This document shows positions 8,453 through 18,078 of a stretch of DNA of 64,000 nt, in pieces. How positions within the stretch are numbered: the first letter of the stretch is position 1; every line of letters begins with the position of its first letter. The stretch spans positions 1 through 64,000 of the forward strand of contig NZ_JAMFMB010000001.1 of assembly GCF_023502395.1 (NCBI RefSeq), written 5' to 3'. The translations under genes and the position numbers were made by a program. This DNA comes from Ruegeria spongiae. Its GTDB lineage: Bacteria > Pseudomonadota > Alphaproteobacteria > Rhodobacterales > Rhodobacteraceae. The notes below the pieces were generated by a model. That model made no database searches and had not been told where the DNA came from. It saw nothing but the letters and a program-made list of their open reading frames with translations.

Positions 8453-9774
8453 CCGACCATGCCCTGCCCACCGATTGGGATTTCGACGCCACCGCAGCCC
8501 GGCGCGACCGGTATTATGCCGCCTCACTGACCCGTTTCACGCCCTTCCGCGACCCGATCGTGTTCAGGAAGGGGCAGGGGCAATACCTGTGGGATGCTCA
8601 CGGGCGAAAATACACCGACATGCTGGGCATGAATGTCTGTATTTCGGTCGGCCATTCCCACCCACGCGTGGTTGCCGCCGCCATGGAACAGGCGCAGACC
8701 CTGACCCATTGCACGACAATGTTCTACCACCCCACGCCGGCGCATCTGGCCGAAGAACTGGCGGCCACCATGCCCCCGGGTCATGACTGGGTGGTGCATC
8801 TGACCAATTCCGGCGCCGAGGCCATCGACCTGGCGATGACCATGGCCCGGACCTATACCGGCAACCTCGACCTTTTGGCCCTGCGCACGGCCTATCATGG
8901 CCCCACCGCGGCGGCGCAGTCGATTACCGGCATTGCAGGCTGGCGGCATCCGGGAATGCCCGGCAACGTAGCCTTTGTACCCGAGCCCAACCAGTATCGC
9001 GGCATTTTCGGCCCCGGCACGCAACCCTATCTGGACGAGATCGACCGCACGATCGCCTCGGCCACACCGGGGCAGGTCGCGGGGATTGTCGTCGAAAGCG
9101 TTCAGGGCTATGGCGGCATAATCGAGATGCCCCCCGGCTATATGTCAGGTGCCGCCGAGCGGGTCCGCGCGGCAGGCGGGCTGTACATTGCCGATGAAGT
9201 CCAGTCGGGTTTTGGCCGCACCGGAGCCCATTTCTGGGGGTTCGAAGCCGACGCGGTTGTCCCAGACATCGTGGTCATGGCCAAAGGGCTTGGCAACGGC
9301 TTTCCCATCGGCGCGGTGGTGGCGAAGAAACACGTCGCGGCACCCATGGCCGAAAGGTTCATGTTCCACACTTACGGCGCCAACCCCACCTCTGCTGCCG
9401 CCGCGCGGTCCGTGCTGGCCATTTTGCGGGACGAAGGGTTGCAGGACAACGCCCACACGGTTGGAGGTGCATTTCTGGAGCGGTTGCACGATTTGAAAGA
9501 CAAGCACGCGATCATCGGAGATGTGCGTGGGACAGGCCTTATGCTCGCCATCGAAATGGTAAGCGATCGTGACGCCAAAACCCCCGACAACGACGCCACC
9601 ACCGAGGTGTTCGAAGCCAGTCGCGAGCAGGGGATCATCCTGTCGAAATCCGGGCCGTTTCAATCCTGCCTGCGCATGGTGCCGCCGCTTTGCCTTTCAT
9701 TGGAGGACGTGGACCACGTTGTGAAAGGCCTGGATGTTGCCTGTCAGAAAGCAGCCGATCGCATTGGTCGCTAA
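8449..9774 (+). CDS. Class III aminotransferase (AGXT2-like), PLP-dependent
   Basis: A 441-residue fold-type I aminotransferase of the omega/class III group. Visible motifs: YLWDAHGRKYTDML near the N-terminus, NSGAEAIDLAM (PLP phosphate binding), ESVQGYGG, the DEVQSGFGRTG signature, and AKGLGNGFPIGAV with Schiff-base Lys279. It resembles alanine-glyoxylate aminotransferase 2 and related enzymes; the substrate is not determined. It overlaps the broken dehydrogenase gene by 4 bases (ATGA), so it was the third gene of that operon and may act on the amino compound it processed. It appears intact although the two genes before it are not. Confidence 0.88.
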   Translation: MTDHALPTDWDFDATAARRDRYYAASLTRFTPFRDPIVFRKGQGQYLWDAHGRKYTDMLGMNVCISVGHSHPRVVAAAMEQAQTLTHCTTMFYHPTPAHLAEELAATMPPGHDWVVHLTNSGAEAIDLAMTMARTYTGNLDLLALRTAYHGPTAAAQSITGIAGWRHPGMPGNVAFVPEPNQYRGIFGPGTQPYLDEIDRTIASATPGQVAGIVVESVQGYGGIIEMPPGYMSGAAERVRAAGGLYIADEVQSGFGRTGAHFWGFEADAVVPDIVVMAKGLGNGFPIGAVVAKKHVAAPMAERFMFHTYGANPTSAAAARSVLAILRDEGLQDNAHTVGGAFLERLHDLKDKHAIIGDVRGTGLMLAIEMVSDRDAKTPDNDATTEVFEASREQGIILSKSGPFQSCLRMVPPLCLSLEDVDHVVKGLDVACQKAADRIGR

Positions 9775-9838
9775 ATCGCAATCCAAGAGGCGGGTTCCGG
9801 ATCACGGAACATATAGCACGTCAAAACGGTTGGTATGG

Positions 9839-9872
9839 GCATCGCTCGCGGTGCAAAACAAGCGAGCGATGC
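9839..9872. repeat. 11-bp perfect inverted repeat between convergent genes
   Basis: GCATCGCTCGC at 9839-9849 pairs perfectly with GCGAGCGATGC at 9862-9872 around a 12-base loop. It sits between the aminotransferase (+) and the lipoprotein gene (-). There is no T-run on either side, so it is not a classical intrinsic terminator, but it could stop or protect both transcripts. Confidence 0.6.
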
Positions 9873-9873
9873 T

Positions 9874-10335
9874 CTAGCCGGGTTCTGCCGATACACCGGG
9901 TTCGATCGGAACGCCGCCTGCCATGCGCAACAGGCGTGACATCCTGCGGTTGATTCGCGGGTCCCCGGGAACCACGCGTTGCGCCAGCCCCTTCTTCTGC
10001 GGCACGTTCAGGAACAGCTCTGCATCCACGACATATCCCGGCGCGTCCTGGGTGGCGATGAAGCGGATCACCAGTTGCGGCAGGTCTCCGGGATACCCGT
10101 CATAGGCCAGGATCGTTGCGGCCGCCTCGGGCGGAGGCAGCAATTCGCGGCACTCATATATCTCTTTGCCGGAATGCGAGAACGTATAGGCCGGGCCGGT
10201 GCAGGCGGCTTCAAAGACATCAAACAGCCTGGTCGGATACTCCCTGAAGCGGGCCGAGCTTTTGCCGGGCACAATATCTTGGGGTGCGCAGGCGGCCAGA
10301 AAGGCCAAGGCCAGGATTGATCCTATGTGTTTCAC
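9874..10335 (-). CDS. Hypothetical lipoprotein
   Basis: A 153-residue protein with a short signal peptide and lipobox: MKHIGSILALAFLAAC, with the cleavage Cys at residue 16, so an outer- or inner-membrane anchored lipoprotein is predicted. The mature part has no family I can name; it includes AACTGPAYTFSHSGKEIYEC and a C-terminal RINRRMSRLLRMAGG stretch. It is a single-gene unit, convergent with the aminotransferase and divergent from nrdJ. Confidence 0.75.
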   Translation of the reverse strand: MKHIGSILALAFLAACAPQDIVPGKSSARFREYPTRLFDVFEAACTGPAYTFSHSGKEIYECRELLPPPEAAATILAYDGYPGDLPQLVIRFIATQDAPGYVVDAELFLNVPQKKGLAQRVVPGDPRINRRMSRLLRMAGGVPIEPGVSAEPG

Positions 10336-10870
10336 CTGCTGATCCGTTTTGTGTGCTGCCCGGGTTCCGGTGCCAGACTAAGATAATTCCGCAACAGTTG
10401 CGATGGGGATAATTTTGCAATCGGCATGCGTGCGCCGTTGCGCTCTTTGTGCCGCGTCTCTGTGTAAGGCACTGGAAATCATACCGTTATCTTACCCCGC
10501 GTAACGGCGCGCCGCGAAAAGCAGGGTGTGGAGGAATCGTTCACCCGCGCCAGGCCGACGCCCCGGCTCCGCGGGTCAACAGAAAATAGTTGGAAATTCA
10601 GGTAAAAATAACGTTGACCTGCTAGGGCTGCATACGCCAAGTTGTGTAGGCCAGCAGCGTCGCCACTAAATATGGTAGAAAATACCAAGGCGGCAAAGCA
10701 GGCGGGACAGAAACCAAATCATCAAGCAACACGCGACCAGATCGTGTTTGTACCGTGAATTTTGCGGTGCCGGGGGTGTTTTTGTCCCGCCAGTGGCGAC
10801 CGGTTCTGAACCGGGACAGAGAGGGCGATGGGTCCAGTGGAATGATGCTGAATATCTGAGGACAGCGGAC
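10336..10870. other. nrdJ upstream region
   Basis: About 535 bases between the divergent lipoprotein gene and nrdJ. No convincing gene is seen. The last 120 bases form a probable nrdJ leader with a hairpin (separate entry). I saw no cobalamin riboswitch B12 box. Confidence 0.5.
10783..10818 (+). promoter_or_regulatory. Hairpin with nested palindrome in the nrdJ leader
   Basis: TGTCCCG at 10783-10789 is the exact reverse complement of CGGGACA at 10812-10818. Within the loop, CCGGTTCTGAACCGG (10800-10814) is a second palindrome sharing bases with the outer right arm, so two alternative foldings, or a protein operator, are possible. It lies 53 bases before the nrdJ start. Confidence 0.4.
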
Positions 10871-13800
10871 ATGAAGATTGAAAGAAGATTTACCAAGACT
10901 GGGCAAGACGCTTACGCGGAACTCGATTTCGTCTCTGCGACCTCTGAAATCCGCAATCCCGATGGCACCATCGTGTTCCGGCTGGACGATATCGAAATCC
11001 CGTCCTCCTGGAGCCAGGTCGCCAGCGATGTGATCGCGCAGAAATACTTCCGCAAGGCCGGCGTTCCCAGCGCCTCCAAGAAAGTCCGCGAAAAGGATGT
11101 GCCCGAGTTTCTGTGGCGCTCGGTCCCGGCCGAGGATGCAGAGTTTGGCGGCGAAACCTCTTCCAAGCAGGTGTTTGATCGCCTTGCCGGTGCCTGGACC
11201 TATTGGGGCTGGAAGGGCGGCTATTTCACGACCGAAGAAGACGCGCAGGCCTATTATGACGAAATGCGGTTCATGCTCGCCACTCAACGCGCAGCCCCCA
11301 ACTCGCCGCAATGGTTCAACACCGGTCTGCACTGGGCCTATGGCATCGACGGCCCGGCGCAGGGGCATCACTATGTCGACCACAAGACCGGCAAGCTGAC
11401 CAAGTCGAAATCCGCCTATGAGCATCCGCAGCCCCATGCCTGCTTTATCCAGTCGGTCGATGACGATCTGGTCAATGAGGGCGGCATCATGGACCTGTGG
11501 GTCCGCGAGGCACGACTGTTCAAGTACGGTAGCGGAACAGGTACCAATTTCAGTCACTTGCGCGGCGAAGGTGAACCTCTGTCGGGCGGTGGAAAATCCT
11601 CGGGCCTGATGGGCTTTCTGAAGATCGGCGATCGTGCCGCGGGTGCGATCAAATCAGGCGGGACAACCCGTCGAGCAGCGAAGATGGTGATCGTGGATGC
11701 CGATCACCCCGATATCGAGGCTTTCATCGACTGGAAGGTCCTCGAAGAGCAAAAGGTGGCCTCGATCGTAGCCGGATCGAAGATGCACGAGAAGATGCTG
11801 AACGGCATTTTCGAGGCCATCCGCACCTGGGACGGGGCGGAAACTGATGCCTACGACCCCAAGGTGAACGACAGCCTGAAAGCCGCTGTGCGCGAAGCGA
11901 AAAATGTCGCCGTCCCCGAGACATACATCAAGCGCGTGCTGGATTACGCCAAGCAGGGCCATACCAGCATCGAATTCCCGACTTATGACACCGATTGGGA
12001 CTCAGAGGCCTATAATTCGGTCTCGGGCCAGAATTCGAACAACTCGATCCGCGTCACCAATGCCTTTCTGACCGCGGTTGAAAAGGATGCGGACTGGCAA
12101 CTGGTCAATCGCGTCGATGGCAAGATCTCCAGAACCGTCAAGGCCCGCGATCTGTGGGAAAAGGTCGGCCATGCCGCATGGGCCTGTGCCGATCCCGGCA
12201 TCCAGTACCACGATACCGTGAATGACTGGCATACTTGCCCGACAGATGGTGAGATTCGCGGCTCAAACCCTTGTTCGGAATACATGTTCCTGGACGACAC
12301 CGCCTGCAACCTGGCCTCGATGAACCTGCTGACCTTCCTCAAGGAGGGCGAGTTCCAGGCCGAGGATTACATGCATGCGACCCGCCTCTGGACCCTGACG
12401 CTGGAGGTCAGCGTGACCATGGCGCAATTCCCGTCCAGGGAAATCGCGCAGCTCAGCTATGACTTCCGCACGCTGGGTCTGGGCTATGCCAACATCGGCG
12501 GCTTGCTGATGAACATGGGTTTCTCCTATGACAGCGACGAGGGCCGCGCGCTCTGTGGGTCGCTGACCGCGATCATGACCGGCGTGGCCTATGCCACCTC
12601 GGCGGAGATTGCCGGAGAGCTGGGACCGTTCGCAGGCTATGAGCGCAATGCCGAGCATATGCTGCGGGTCATCCGCAACCACCGCAACGCCGCCCATGGC
12701 GCGGTGAACGGCTATGAAAAGCTGAGCGTCAAGCCGGTGCCGATGGATCACAACAACTGCCCCGATCCGCGTCTGGTGCAACTGGCGATGACCGCATGGG
12801 ACGAGGCGTTGAACCTTGGGGAAAAGAACGGCTATCGCAACGCGCAAGCCACTGTGATCGCGCCCACCGGCACCATCGGTCTGGTGATGGATTGCGACAC
12901 CACCGGGATCGAGCCGGACTTCGCGTTGGTCAAGTTCAAGAAGCTTGCGGGCGGTGGGTATTTCAAGATCATCAACCGCTCGGTTCCGGCCTCGCTGGAA
13001 AAGCTGGGCTATTCCAGCGCCCAGATCGAAGAGATCGTCTCTTATGCGGTGGGTCATGGCACCATCGGCAATGCGCCGGGGATCAACCACACTTCGCTGG
13101 CGGGGCATGGCTTTGGCGCCAACGAACTGGCCAAGGTGGACGCGGCGCTGGCCTCGGCCTTCGACATCCGCTTTGTCTTTAACCAGTGGACTCTGGGCGA
13201 GGATTTCTGCACCGGCGTGCTGGGCATACCGGCCACCAAGCTGAACGACCCGACCTTTGACCTGCTGCGCCATCTGGGCTTCTCCAAAGCGGATATCGAC
13301 GCGGCCAACGATCATGTCTGCGGAACCATGACGCTGGAAGGCGCGCCGCACCTGAAGGAAGAGCATTACAACATCTTCGATTGCGCCAATCCCTGCGGCA
13401 AGAAGGGCAAGCGCTTCCTGAATGTGGACAGCCACATCACCATGATGGCGGCGGCGCAGAGCTTCATCTCGGGCGCGATCTCCAAAACGATCAACATGCC
13501 CAATGATGCGACCATCGAGGATTGCCAGAAGGCCTATGAACTCAGCTGGTCGCTGGGCATCAAGGCCAACGCGCTTTACCGTGACGGCTCGAAACTGAGC
13601 CAGCCGCTGGCGGCGGCGCTGGTCGAGGATGACGAGGATGCGGCCGAGGTGCTGGAAACCGGGTCTCCGGCCGAAAAGGCCACCGTGCTGGCCGAGAAGA
13701 TCATCGAGAAAGTGGTGATCAAAGAGATCGTCAAATCGCATCGCGAAAAGATGCCCCAGCGGCGCAAGGGCTATACCCAGAAAGCCATGGTGGGTGGCCA

Positions 13801-14524
13801 CAAGGTCTATCTGCGGACCGGTGAATATGAGGACGGCAATCTTGGCGAGATTTTCATCGACATGCACAAGGAAGGCGCAGGCTTCCGGGCGATGATGAAC
13901 AACTTCGCCATCGCGGTCTCGGTCGGTCTGCAATATGGCGTGCCGCTGGAAGAGTTCGTCGATGCCTTCACCTTCACCAAGTTCGAACCGGCGGGCATGG
14001 TGCAGGGCAATGACAGCATCAAGAACGCCACCTCGATCCTCGACTATATCTTCCGCGAGTTGGCGGTCAGCTATCTGGACCGCACCGATCTGGCCCATGT
14101 GAAACCCGAGGGCGCCAGCTTTGACGATCTGGGCCGGGGCGAGGAAGAGGGCGTGTCCAACGTCAGCGAGATCAGCGACACCGCAGCGTCGAAATCGCTG
14201 GAGGTGCTGAAACAGATCAGCTCGACCGGGTATCTGCGCAAGCGGTTGCCGCAGGAACTGGTGGTGCTGAATGGTGGCCAGACCGTGGGCGGCGTCGCTC
14301 TGGACGGTGCAACCAATCCTGTGCAGGCGCTCAGCACGCTGGTCCCGGAAACGGGGGGCGAAACCGCGCTCAGCACCGGTACGGTCAGCATGGATGCCCG
14401 CACCAAGGCAAAGATGCAGGGATATGAGGGCGATCCCTGCGGTGAATGCGGAAACTACACGCTGGTGCGAAACGGCACCTGCATGAAGTGCAACACCTGC
14501 GGCGGCACCAGCGGCTGTAGCTGA
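10871..14524 (+). CDS. nrdJ: Adenosylcobalamin-dependent (class II) ribonucleotide reductase
   Basis: A 1217-residue NrdJ that reduces ribonucleotides to deoxyribonucleotides using adenosylcobalamin, independent of oxygen. The N-terminus is [18 protein letters not shown] 10871 is chosen because GAGGA lies 8-9 bases upstream and family similarity starts here, although the frame is open to 10748. Key segments: [19 protein letters not shown] (~residues 217-235), [20 protein letters not shown] (active-site Cys and Asn loops), and the C-terminal cysteine-rich tail CGECGNYTL ... [14 protein letters not shown] (~1190-1217), whose Cys pair re-reduces the active site. Length and domain order fit the long alphaproteobacterial form. 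It appears monocistronic with its own leader. Confidence 0.96.
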   Translation: MKIERRFTKTGQDAYAELDFVSATSEIRNPDGTIVFRLDDIEIPSSWSQVASDVIAQKYFRKAGVPSASKKVREKDVPEFLWRSVPAEDAEFGGETSSKQVFDRLAGAWTYWGWKGGYFTTEEDAQAYYDEMRFMLATQRAAPNSPQWFNTGLHWAYGIDGPAQGHHYVDHKTGKLTKSKSAYEHPQPHACFIQSVDDDLVNEGGIMDLWVREARLFKYGSGTGTNFSHLRGEGEPLSGGGKSSGLMGFLKIGDRAAGAIKSGGTTRRAAKMVIVDADHPDIEAFIDWKVLEEQKVASIVAGSKMHEKMLNGIFEAIRTWDGAETDAYDPKVNDSLKAAVREAKNVAVPETYIKRVLDYAKQGHTSIEFPTYDTDWDSEAYNSVSGQNSNNSIRVTNAFLTAVEKDADWQLVNRVDGKISRTVKARDLWEKVGHAAWACADPGIQYHDTVNDWHTCPTDGEIRGSNPCSEYMFLDDTACNLASMNLLTFLKEGEFQAEDYMHATRLWTLTLEVSVTMAQFPSREIAQLSYDFRTLGLGYANIGGLLMNMGFSYDSDEGRALCGSLTAIMTGVAYATSAEIAGELGPFAGYERNAEHMLRVIRNHRNAAHGAVNGYEKLSVKPVPMDHNNCPDPRLVQLAMTAWDEALNLGEKNGYRNAQATVIAPTGTIGLVMDCDTTGIEPDFALVKFKKLAGGGYFKIINRSVPASLEKLGYSSAQIEEIVSYAVGHGTIGNAPGINHTSLAGHGFGANELAKVDAALASAFDIRFVFNQWTLGEDFCTGVLGIPATKLNDPTFDLLRHLGFSKADIDAANDHVCGTMTLEGAPHLKEEHYNIFDCANPCGKKGKRFLNVDSHITMMAAAQSFISGAISKTINMPNDATIEDCQKAYELSWSLGIKANALYRDGSKLSQPLAAALVEDDEDAAEVLETGSPAEKATVLAEKIIEKVVIKEIVKSHREKMPQRRKGYTQKAMVGGHKVYLRTGEYEDGNLGEIFIDMHKEGAGFRAMMNNFAIAVSVGLQYGVPLEEFVDAFTFTKFEPAGMVQGNDSIKNATSILDYIFRELAVSYLDRTDLAHVKPEGASFDDLGRGEEEGVSNVSEISDTAASKSLEVLKQISSTGYLRKRLPQELVVLNGGQTVGGVALDGATNPVQALSTLVPETGGETALSTGTVSMDARTKAKMQGYEGDPCGECGNYTLVRNGTCMKCNTCGGTSGCS

Positions 14525-15255
14525 GGAAACTGAGGGGACCGGTGTAAATGCACCGGCCCCCGATGGATCTCCCGCAAGCGGGGGGGCTTGGAAGAACCGG
14601 GTCCAACCGGGGGAGGTCGGATAACGAAAGGAAACATGGGCGTATCAGGCGATCAATTTCAGGCAGGGAAATACAGAGTTGTCCCGAGACTTAACCTCAG
14701 AAAACTGGGCCTCTCTGTGGAAAACACTGTCGATTGTCGAAACGGCAAGCCAACCACTCACGGTTCGGGTCGCCTGATCACGCTTTTGAGAATCGCGTCA
14801 GAGATGGCGTGTAGGGGTGCAGGCGGTGCGTTCGCCTGACCCCGACGAGCTAGGGTGTGGCGGAAGTTCGGTCCTCCCACTCTCATCCGGGGCGGGTGCG
14901 CTCGCCCCTAACGACGTTCAGGCCGCAGGCAAAAAAACACGGGCGGTAAACTAGATGAGCCTGAACGGCGAAACTGAAAGGGGGGTGCAAGCCCCCCTTC
15001 TTTTTTTGTCGCAACCCCAGCGTGTTTCGGCAGAGCCCCGCCTAAATCCACCGATGCAATCCGACAGGTTCCGCCGAGCAAATCTTTGCTGACTTGGACG
15101 CGCGGTCTGCCGCGCAGTCACCCGTGCGATTCCGGCGGCGAGCAGCCTGAAACGGGCGCAACTCACGCGGGTGGGTGACGGCGTTTCGCAGGTCGGTTTT
15201 TCTGTCCGTGTTCCAGAAAGGAACGGGTAAAAAACCGATAATTAGGAGTGATCCA
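14525..15255 (+). other. Structured region downstream of nrdJ; possible small RNA
   Basis: About 730 bases with no safe protein gene but several strong hairpins. Directly after nrdJ, CCGGTGT and GCACCGG pair across AAAT (14538-14555), flanked by GGGG/CCCC. GGGGT-G-CAGGCG (14814-14825) pairs with CGCCTGACCCC (14833-14843) with one bulged G. GGGGCGGG-TGCG-CTCGCCCC lies at 14889-14908. The block ends in a rho-independent terminator at 14978-15007. A 67-codon frame from ATG 14636 to 14839, preceded by AAAGGA, is possible but its product is unlike anything I know. The block could be an nrdJ 3' UTR or an independent RNA. Confidence 0.4.
14978..15007 (+). terminator. Rho-independent terminator
   Basis: AAGGGGGG (14978-14985), loop TGCAAG, CCCCCCTT (14992-14999), followed by C and seven T. 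It ends whatever transcript covers 14.5-15.0 kb and insulates the EF-hand gene. Confidence 0.85.
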
Positions 15256-15501
15256 ATGAAACCGACCAAAACGACCGCGCTGCTTGCGATTGCCGTGTCT
15301 CTGCCCGCGCTGGCATGGGCCGCCGGAAAAGTGGACGCAAATGGCGATGGCGTCTGGACGCTGGATGAGGTGCAGGCCGTCTTCCCCGAAATGTCCGCTG
15401 ACGGGTTCAACGCGATCGACGTGAATGCCGACGGTGCCCTTGATGAGGCCGAAGTTTCCGCAGCGCAGGACGCGGGGCTGATCCCGGCGACCGAAGGCTG
15501 A
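15256..15501 (+). CDS. Small secreted EF-hand protein
   Basis: An 81-residue protein with a signal peptide ending near LPALAWA and two calcium-binding EF-hand loops, DANGDGVWTLDE and DVNADGALDEAE, both with the Asp-x-Asn/Ala-x-Asp/Asn pattern and a Glu at position 12. It is predicted to be a periplasmic or exported calcium binder. ATG 15256 is chosen for its AGGAG at 15244-15248 and because the signal peptide starts there. It is a single-gene unit with its own terminator. Confidence 0.85.
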   Translation: MKPTKTTALLAIAVSLPALAWAAGKVDANGDGVWTLDEVQAVFPEMSADGFNAIDVNADGALDEAEVSAAQDAGLIPATEG

Positions 15502-15522
15502 CCCTTTTCAACTAGGGGCAGG

Positions 15523-15589
15523 GACCGGCAAACAACCCACCATGCCGGTCCGGCGGCGGCTGCATCCATGCGGCCGCCGCCTTTGGTTT
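15523..15589 (+). terminator. Tandem hairpins after the EF-hand gene
   Basis: First hairpin: GACCGGCA (15523-15530) with TGCCGGTC (15543-15550). Second hairpin: GGCGGCGGC (15552-15560) with GCCGCCGCC (15573-15581), with GCAT/ATGC extending the stem inward, followed by TTTGGTTTG. The second has the shape of an intrinsic terminator for the plus-strand gene and abuts the end of the convergent MttB-like gene. Confidence 0.7.
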
Positions 15590-15590
15590 G

Positions 15591-17135
15591 TCAGGCGGGC
15601 AGGTGAATGTTGAACCGCTCGCGCAGAGCCATGTCCAGCATCGGGTCCAGCCGCGCCTGCGAGGGGTGTGCCAGCATCGCCTCTTTCCGCGCGGTGGCTT
15701 TGTCAAGCAGGCCGGGTTTGCCCAGTTCCGCCCATTCCTTGGGCGAGGTGCGGTCGCCCAGGGTTGGATAGACGTAATCCGCCTGCATCCGGTCCAGCGT
15801 CTGGCCGGTGCCCAGATAATGACCCGTTCCGCTCAGGCAGACATCGGCGATCTGGTCCAGCGCCAGCGTTTCCTCGGTCACCTCGATGCCGCGCACACAG
15901 CGCATCGCCTGACCGATCAGATCGTCGCCCAGAATCAGGCTTTCGTGGCAGAATCCCAGCAGCGAGGCATGCATGCCGGCCGCCTCATAGACCATGTTCA
16001 GCCCCGAAAGACCGGCCATCAGGTTCGAGCACATCTGCTCCCATCCGGCCTGCATGTTGGGCAGCTTGGCATCCGAACCACCGGCAGCGGCCCCGCCGGG
16101 CAACCCGTAGAACTGGTGCATTTGCGCACAGCCGGAACTCAGCAGCGCCTGCTCGCCCGAACCGATCGACATCGCGCCGGTGCGCAGGTCCAGCCCGAAC
16201 GGCCAGGTGCCGAAGATCGCCGGGTGGCCCGGTTTGACGGCGTTGACATAGACCAGACCGGCCAGACATTCGGCCACGGCCTGCACGATGGCACCCGCCA
16301 CGGTCGAGGGTGCGGTGGCCCCGGCCATGCCCGCGCTCAGCAGCAGAACGGGCATGCCACCTTCAATGCAACGCTCCATCACTTCGCAGCTTTCGGTGGC
16401 GAATTTCATCGGCGGCACGACGAAGCAGTTCGAGTTGCTGACAAAAGGCCGCTCCCGCCATTTGTCCTCACCACCCGCGATCATATGCAGCATCTCCAGC
16501 GCAGGAGCGACGAAGTCGGGCTCGGTGAAAGAGGTGCCAATATGTTTGAACGTGCCCGAGCAGCAGGCATAGATCGTGTTCAGGTCCATCTCGCGGTTGT
16601 CGAGGATATCGCGGCAGACCATCGGGCGCTGGAGGAAGTGAATATTATCCAGTTGATCGCAGATCCGGGCGGCGTCATGCAGGTCCTGCACCGTGGAATC
16701 GCGATAGTCGCGCCCGTGTACATCGACCATATGCACGGCAGCCCCGGCGGTGCCGTAATGGACCCGCGTGCCGCTGAGATCCAGGTCGGTCTTGCCGTTG
16801 CGGCTGCACAGCGTCACGTCACGGTTTGCGATGGCCAGCGTGTCCTCGACCAGTGCGCGTGGAAAGCGCAGGCGGCCATCATCGCCCAGGATACAGCCCG
16901 CCCTGGTCAGATACTCGACGCCGCTCGGGGGGGCATCGGCCAGCCCGATCTGTTCCAGCGCATCCAGCGCGGTGTGGTGGATTTTTTCGATATCCTGCTG
17001 GGACAGCGCCTTTAGCGTGCCGCCTTCCATGCCGGGGCGGATCGGGCGCAGGTGGTCAGGCAGGGCGGTTGCGCGCGCGGCACGGCGCGCAGCGCGTCCG
17101 CCGCTGCGCGAAGAGGTTCTGGTTTGATCGTTCAT
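15591..17135 (-). CDS. Trimethylamine methyltransferase (MttB) family protein, non-pyrrolysine
   Basis: A 514-residue member of the MttB/COG5598 family: corrinoid-dependent methyltransferases acting on quaternary or tertiary amines. Recognisable stretches are GMEGGTLKALSQQDIEKIH near the start, RVHYGTAGAAVHMVD, GAMSIGSGEQALLSSGCAQ and LPGGAAAGGSDAKLPNMQ. The frame contains no in-frame TAG, so it is a non-pyrrolysine member; such proteins act on substrates like glycine betaine in some bacteria, and the substrate here is unknown. The N-terminal ~30 residues are Arg-rich. No corrinoid protein gene is adjacent. Confidence 0.88.
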   Translation of the reverse strand: MNDQTRTSSRSGGRAARRAARATALPDHLRPIRPGMEGGTLKALSQQDIEKIHHTALDALEQIGLADAPPSGVEYLTRAGCILGDDGRLRFPRALVEDTLAIANRDVTLCSRNGKTDLDLSGTRVHYGTAGAAVHMVDVHGRDYRDSTVQDLHDAARICDQLDNIHFLQRPMVCRDILDNREMDLNTIYACCSGTFKHIGTSFTEPDFVAPALEMLHMIAGGEDKWRERPFVSNSNCFVVPPMKFATESCEVMERCIEGGMPVLLLSAGMAGATAPSTVAGAIVQAVAECLAGLVYVNAVKPGHPAIFGTWPFGLDLRTGAMSIGSGEQALLSSGCAQMHQFYGLPGGAAAGGSDAKLPNMQAGWEQMCSNLMAGLSGLNMVYEAAGMHASLLGFCHESLILGDDLIGQAMRCVRGIEVTEETLALDQIADVCLSGTGHYLGTGQTLDRMQADYVYPTLGDRTSPKEWAELGKPGLLDKATARKEAMLAHPSQARLDPMLDMALRERFNIHLPA

Positions 17136-17534
17136 GGTCAGATTTGTCCGAAAAGGTCCGAAAGGCTTGGGTGATGTGGCGTTCAGACGCGCGCGGGACG
17201 TCCGCGCGCAGCGCGGCCACGCTCGGCACCGATGGTGCGGCTCACGAGACCGATTTTCGACATTTCACCCTGCATTCGGACCCTCCCATTTCGACACAGA
17301 CTGACAGGCGGGCGCGGCGGGGTCTGTTCTGTTTGCGACCAATAACCCGGTGGATTTGAGCGGTTTTTTGCGTCTCAGGCCGGTTTCGTGCTATGGTGGA
17401 TCACAGATTTTCACATGCGGATTCGGTTCGTTGACAGCACAGGTCATGTCACCCATGTCTCACCTAGATGCTGCCACGGTCAACAGCCCCATTTCGGGCG
17501 ATGGTTGTGGCGCGGTGACGACCGGAGTCCGATC
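17136..17534. other. Intergenic region between divergent genes
   Basis: About 400 bases between the MttB-like gene (-) and the outer membrane protein gene (+). It must hold both promoters. A TTGACA lies near 17431 but no good -10 follows at the right distance. No gene is seen. Confidence 0.4.
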
Positions 17535-18062
17535 ATGAAACGCCGCCAACCCATCCTGTCCCTATTGACCGCTCTGACACTCTGCTGTGCCAGCCCGGTG
17601 CTGGCCGAGGACTGGACCGGTGTCTATGGCGGCTTTGCCCTGGGCTACACCGATGTGGACGGGCCGGGGTCCGCGGGGGGCAACGATGTCAGCTTTGGTC
17701 CCCATATCGGATATGATCACGATTTCGGCAATTTCGTGCTGGGCGGTGAGTTCGAATATAACCGCACCGATATCGACCTGGGCGGTACCTCGGGCGATCT
17801 GGATTATATCGGGCGGCTCAAGCTGCGCGGCGGCTATGATTTCGGTCGGGCGCTGGGGTATGTGGTGATCGGTGCGGCCCGCGCCAAGACCTCGGGCGCG
17901 GATGATACCGGCGCAGTCTATGGGATCGGCGTCTCGGTCCCGGTGAGTGACAGGGTGCTGATCGGCGGCGAGATTTTGCGCCATGATTTCAGCGATCTGG
18001 GCGATGGGTCGGGCGATTTCGACACCGACACGTTCAACCTGCGCACAACCTTTCGCTTTTGA
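17535..18062 (+). CDS. Small outer membrane beta-barrel protein
   Basis: A 175-residue protein with a signal peptide (MKRRQPILSLLTALTLCCAS, cleavage near VLAE) followed by alternating beta strands rich in Gly, Tyr and Asp, such as WTGVYGGFALGY, and a C-terminal FNLRTTFRF that ends in the Phe typical of barrels inserted by BamA. Size fits an eight-stranded OmpA/OmpX-like barrel. ATG 17535 begins the signal peptide; an upstream in-frame extension has no signal-peptide character. Ligand or role unknown. Confidence 0.82.
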   Translation: MKRRQPILSLLTALTLCCASPVLAEDWTGVYGGFALGYTDVDGPGSAGGNDVSFGPHIGYDHDFGNFVLGGEFEYNRTDIDLGGTSGDLDYIGRLKLRGGYDFGRALGYVVIGAARAKTSGADDTGAVYGIGVSVPVSDRVLIGGEILRHDFSDLGDGSGDFDTDTFNLRTTFRF

Positions 18063-18078
18063 TAGTTCCCAGCGCGGC

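Noticed and set aside
10336-10870. Cobalamin riboswitch upstream of nrdJ
   Set aside because: Expected because the enzyme uses adenosylcobalamin, but no B12-box-like sequence was found; only a hairpin is reported.
12263-14098. 611-codon open frame on the minus strand
   Set aside because: It is entirely antisense to nrdJ; the long frame follows from GC-rich third positions and the product resembles no protein.
14636-14839. 67-codon ORF with AAAGGA upstream
   Set aside because: Product has no recognisable family and overlaps the hairpin at 14814-14843; left as a note rather than a gene.
14525-15007. tmRNA, RNase P RNA, 6S RNA or SRP RNA
   Set aside because: None of the landmark sequences of these RNAs was seen by eye; only generic hairpins and a terminator.
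15588-17015. 475-codon plus-strand frame
   Set aside because: Antisense to the MttB-like gene, low-complexity His/Gln/Arg-rich product.
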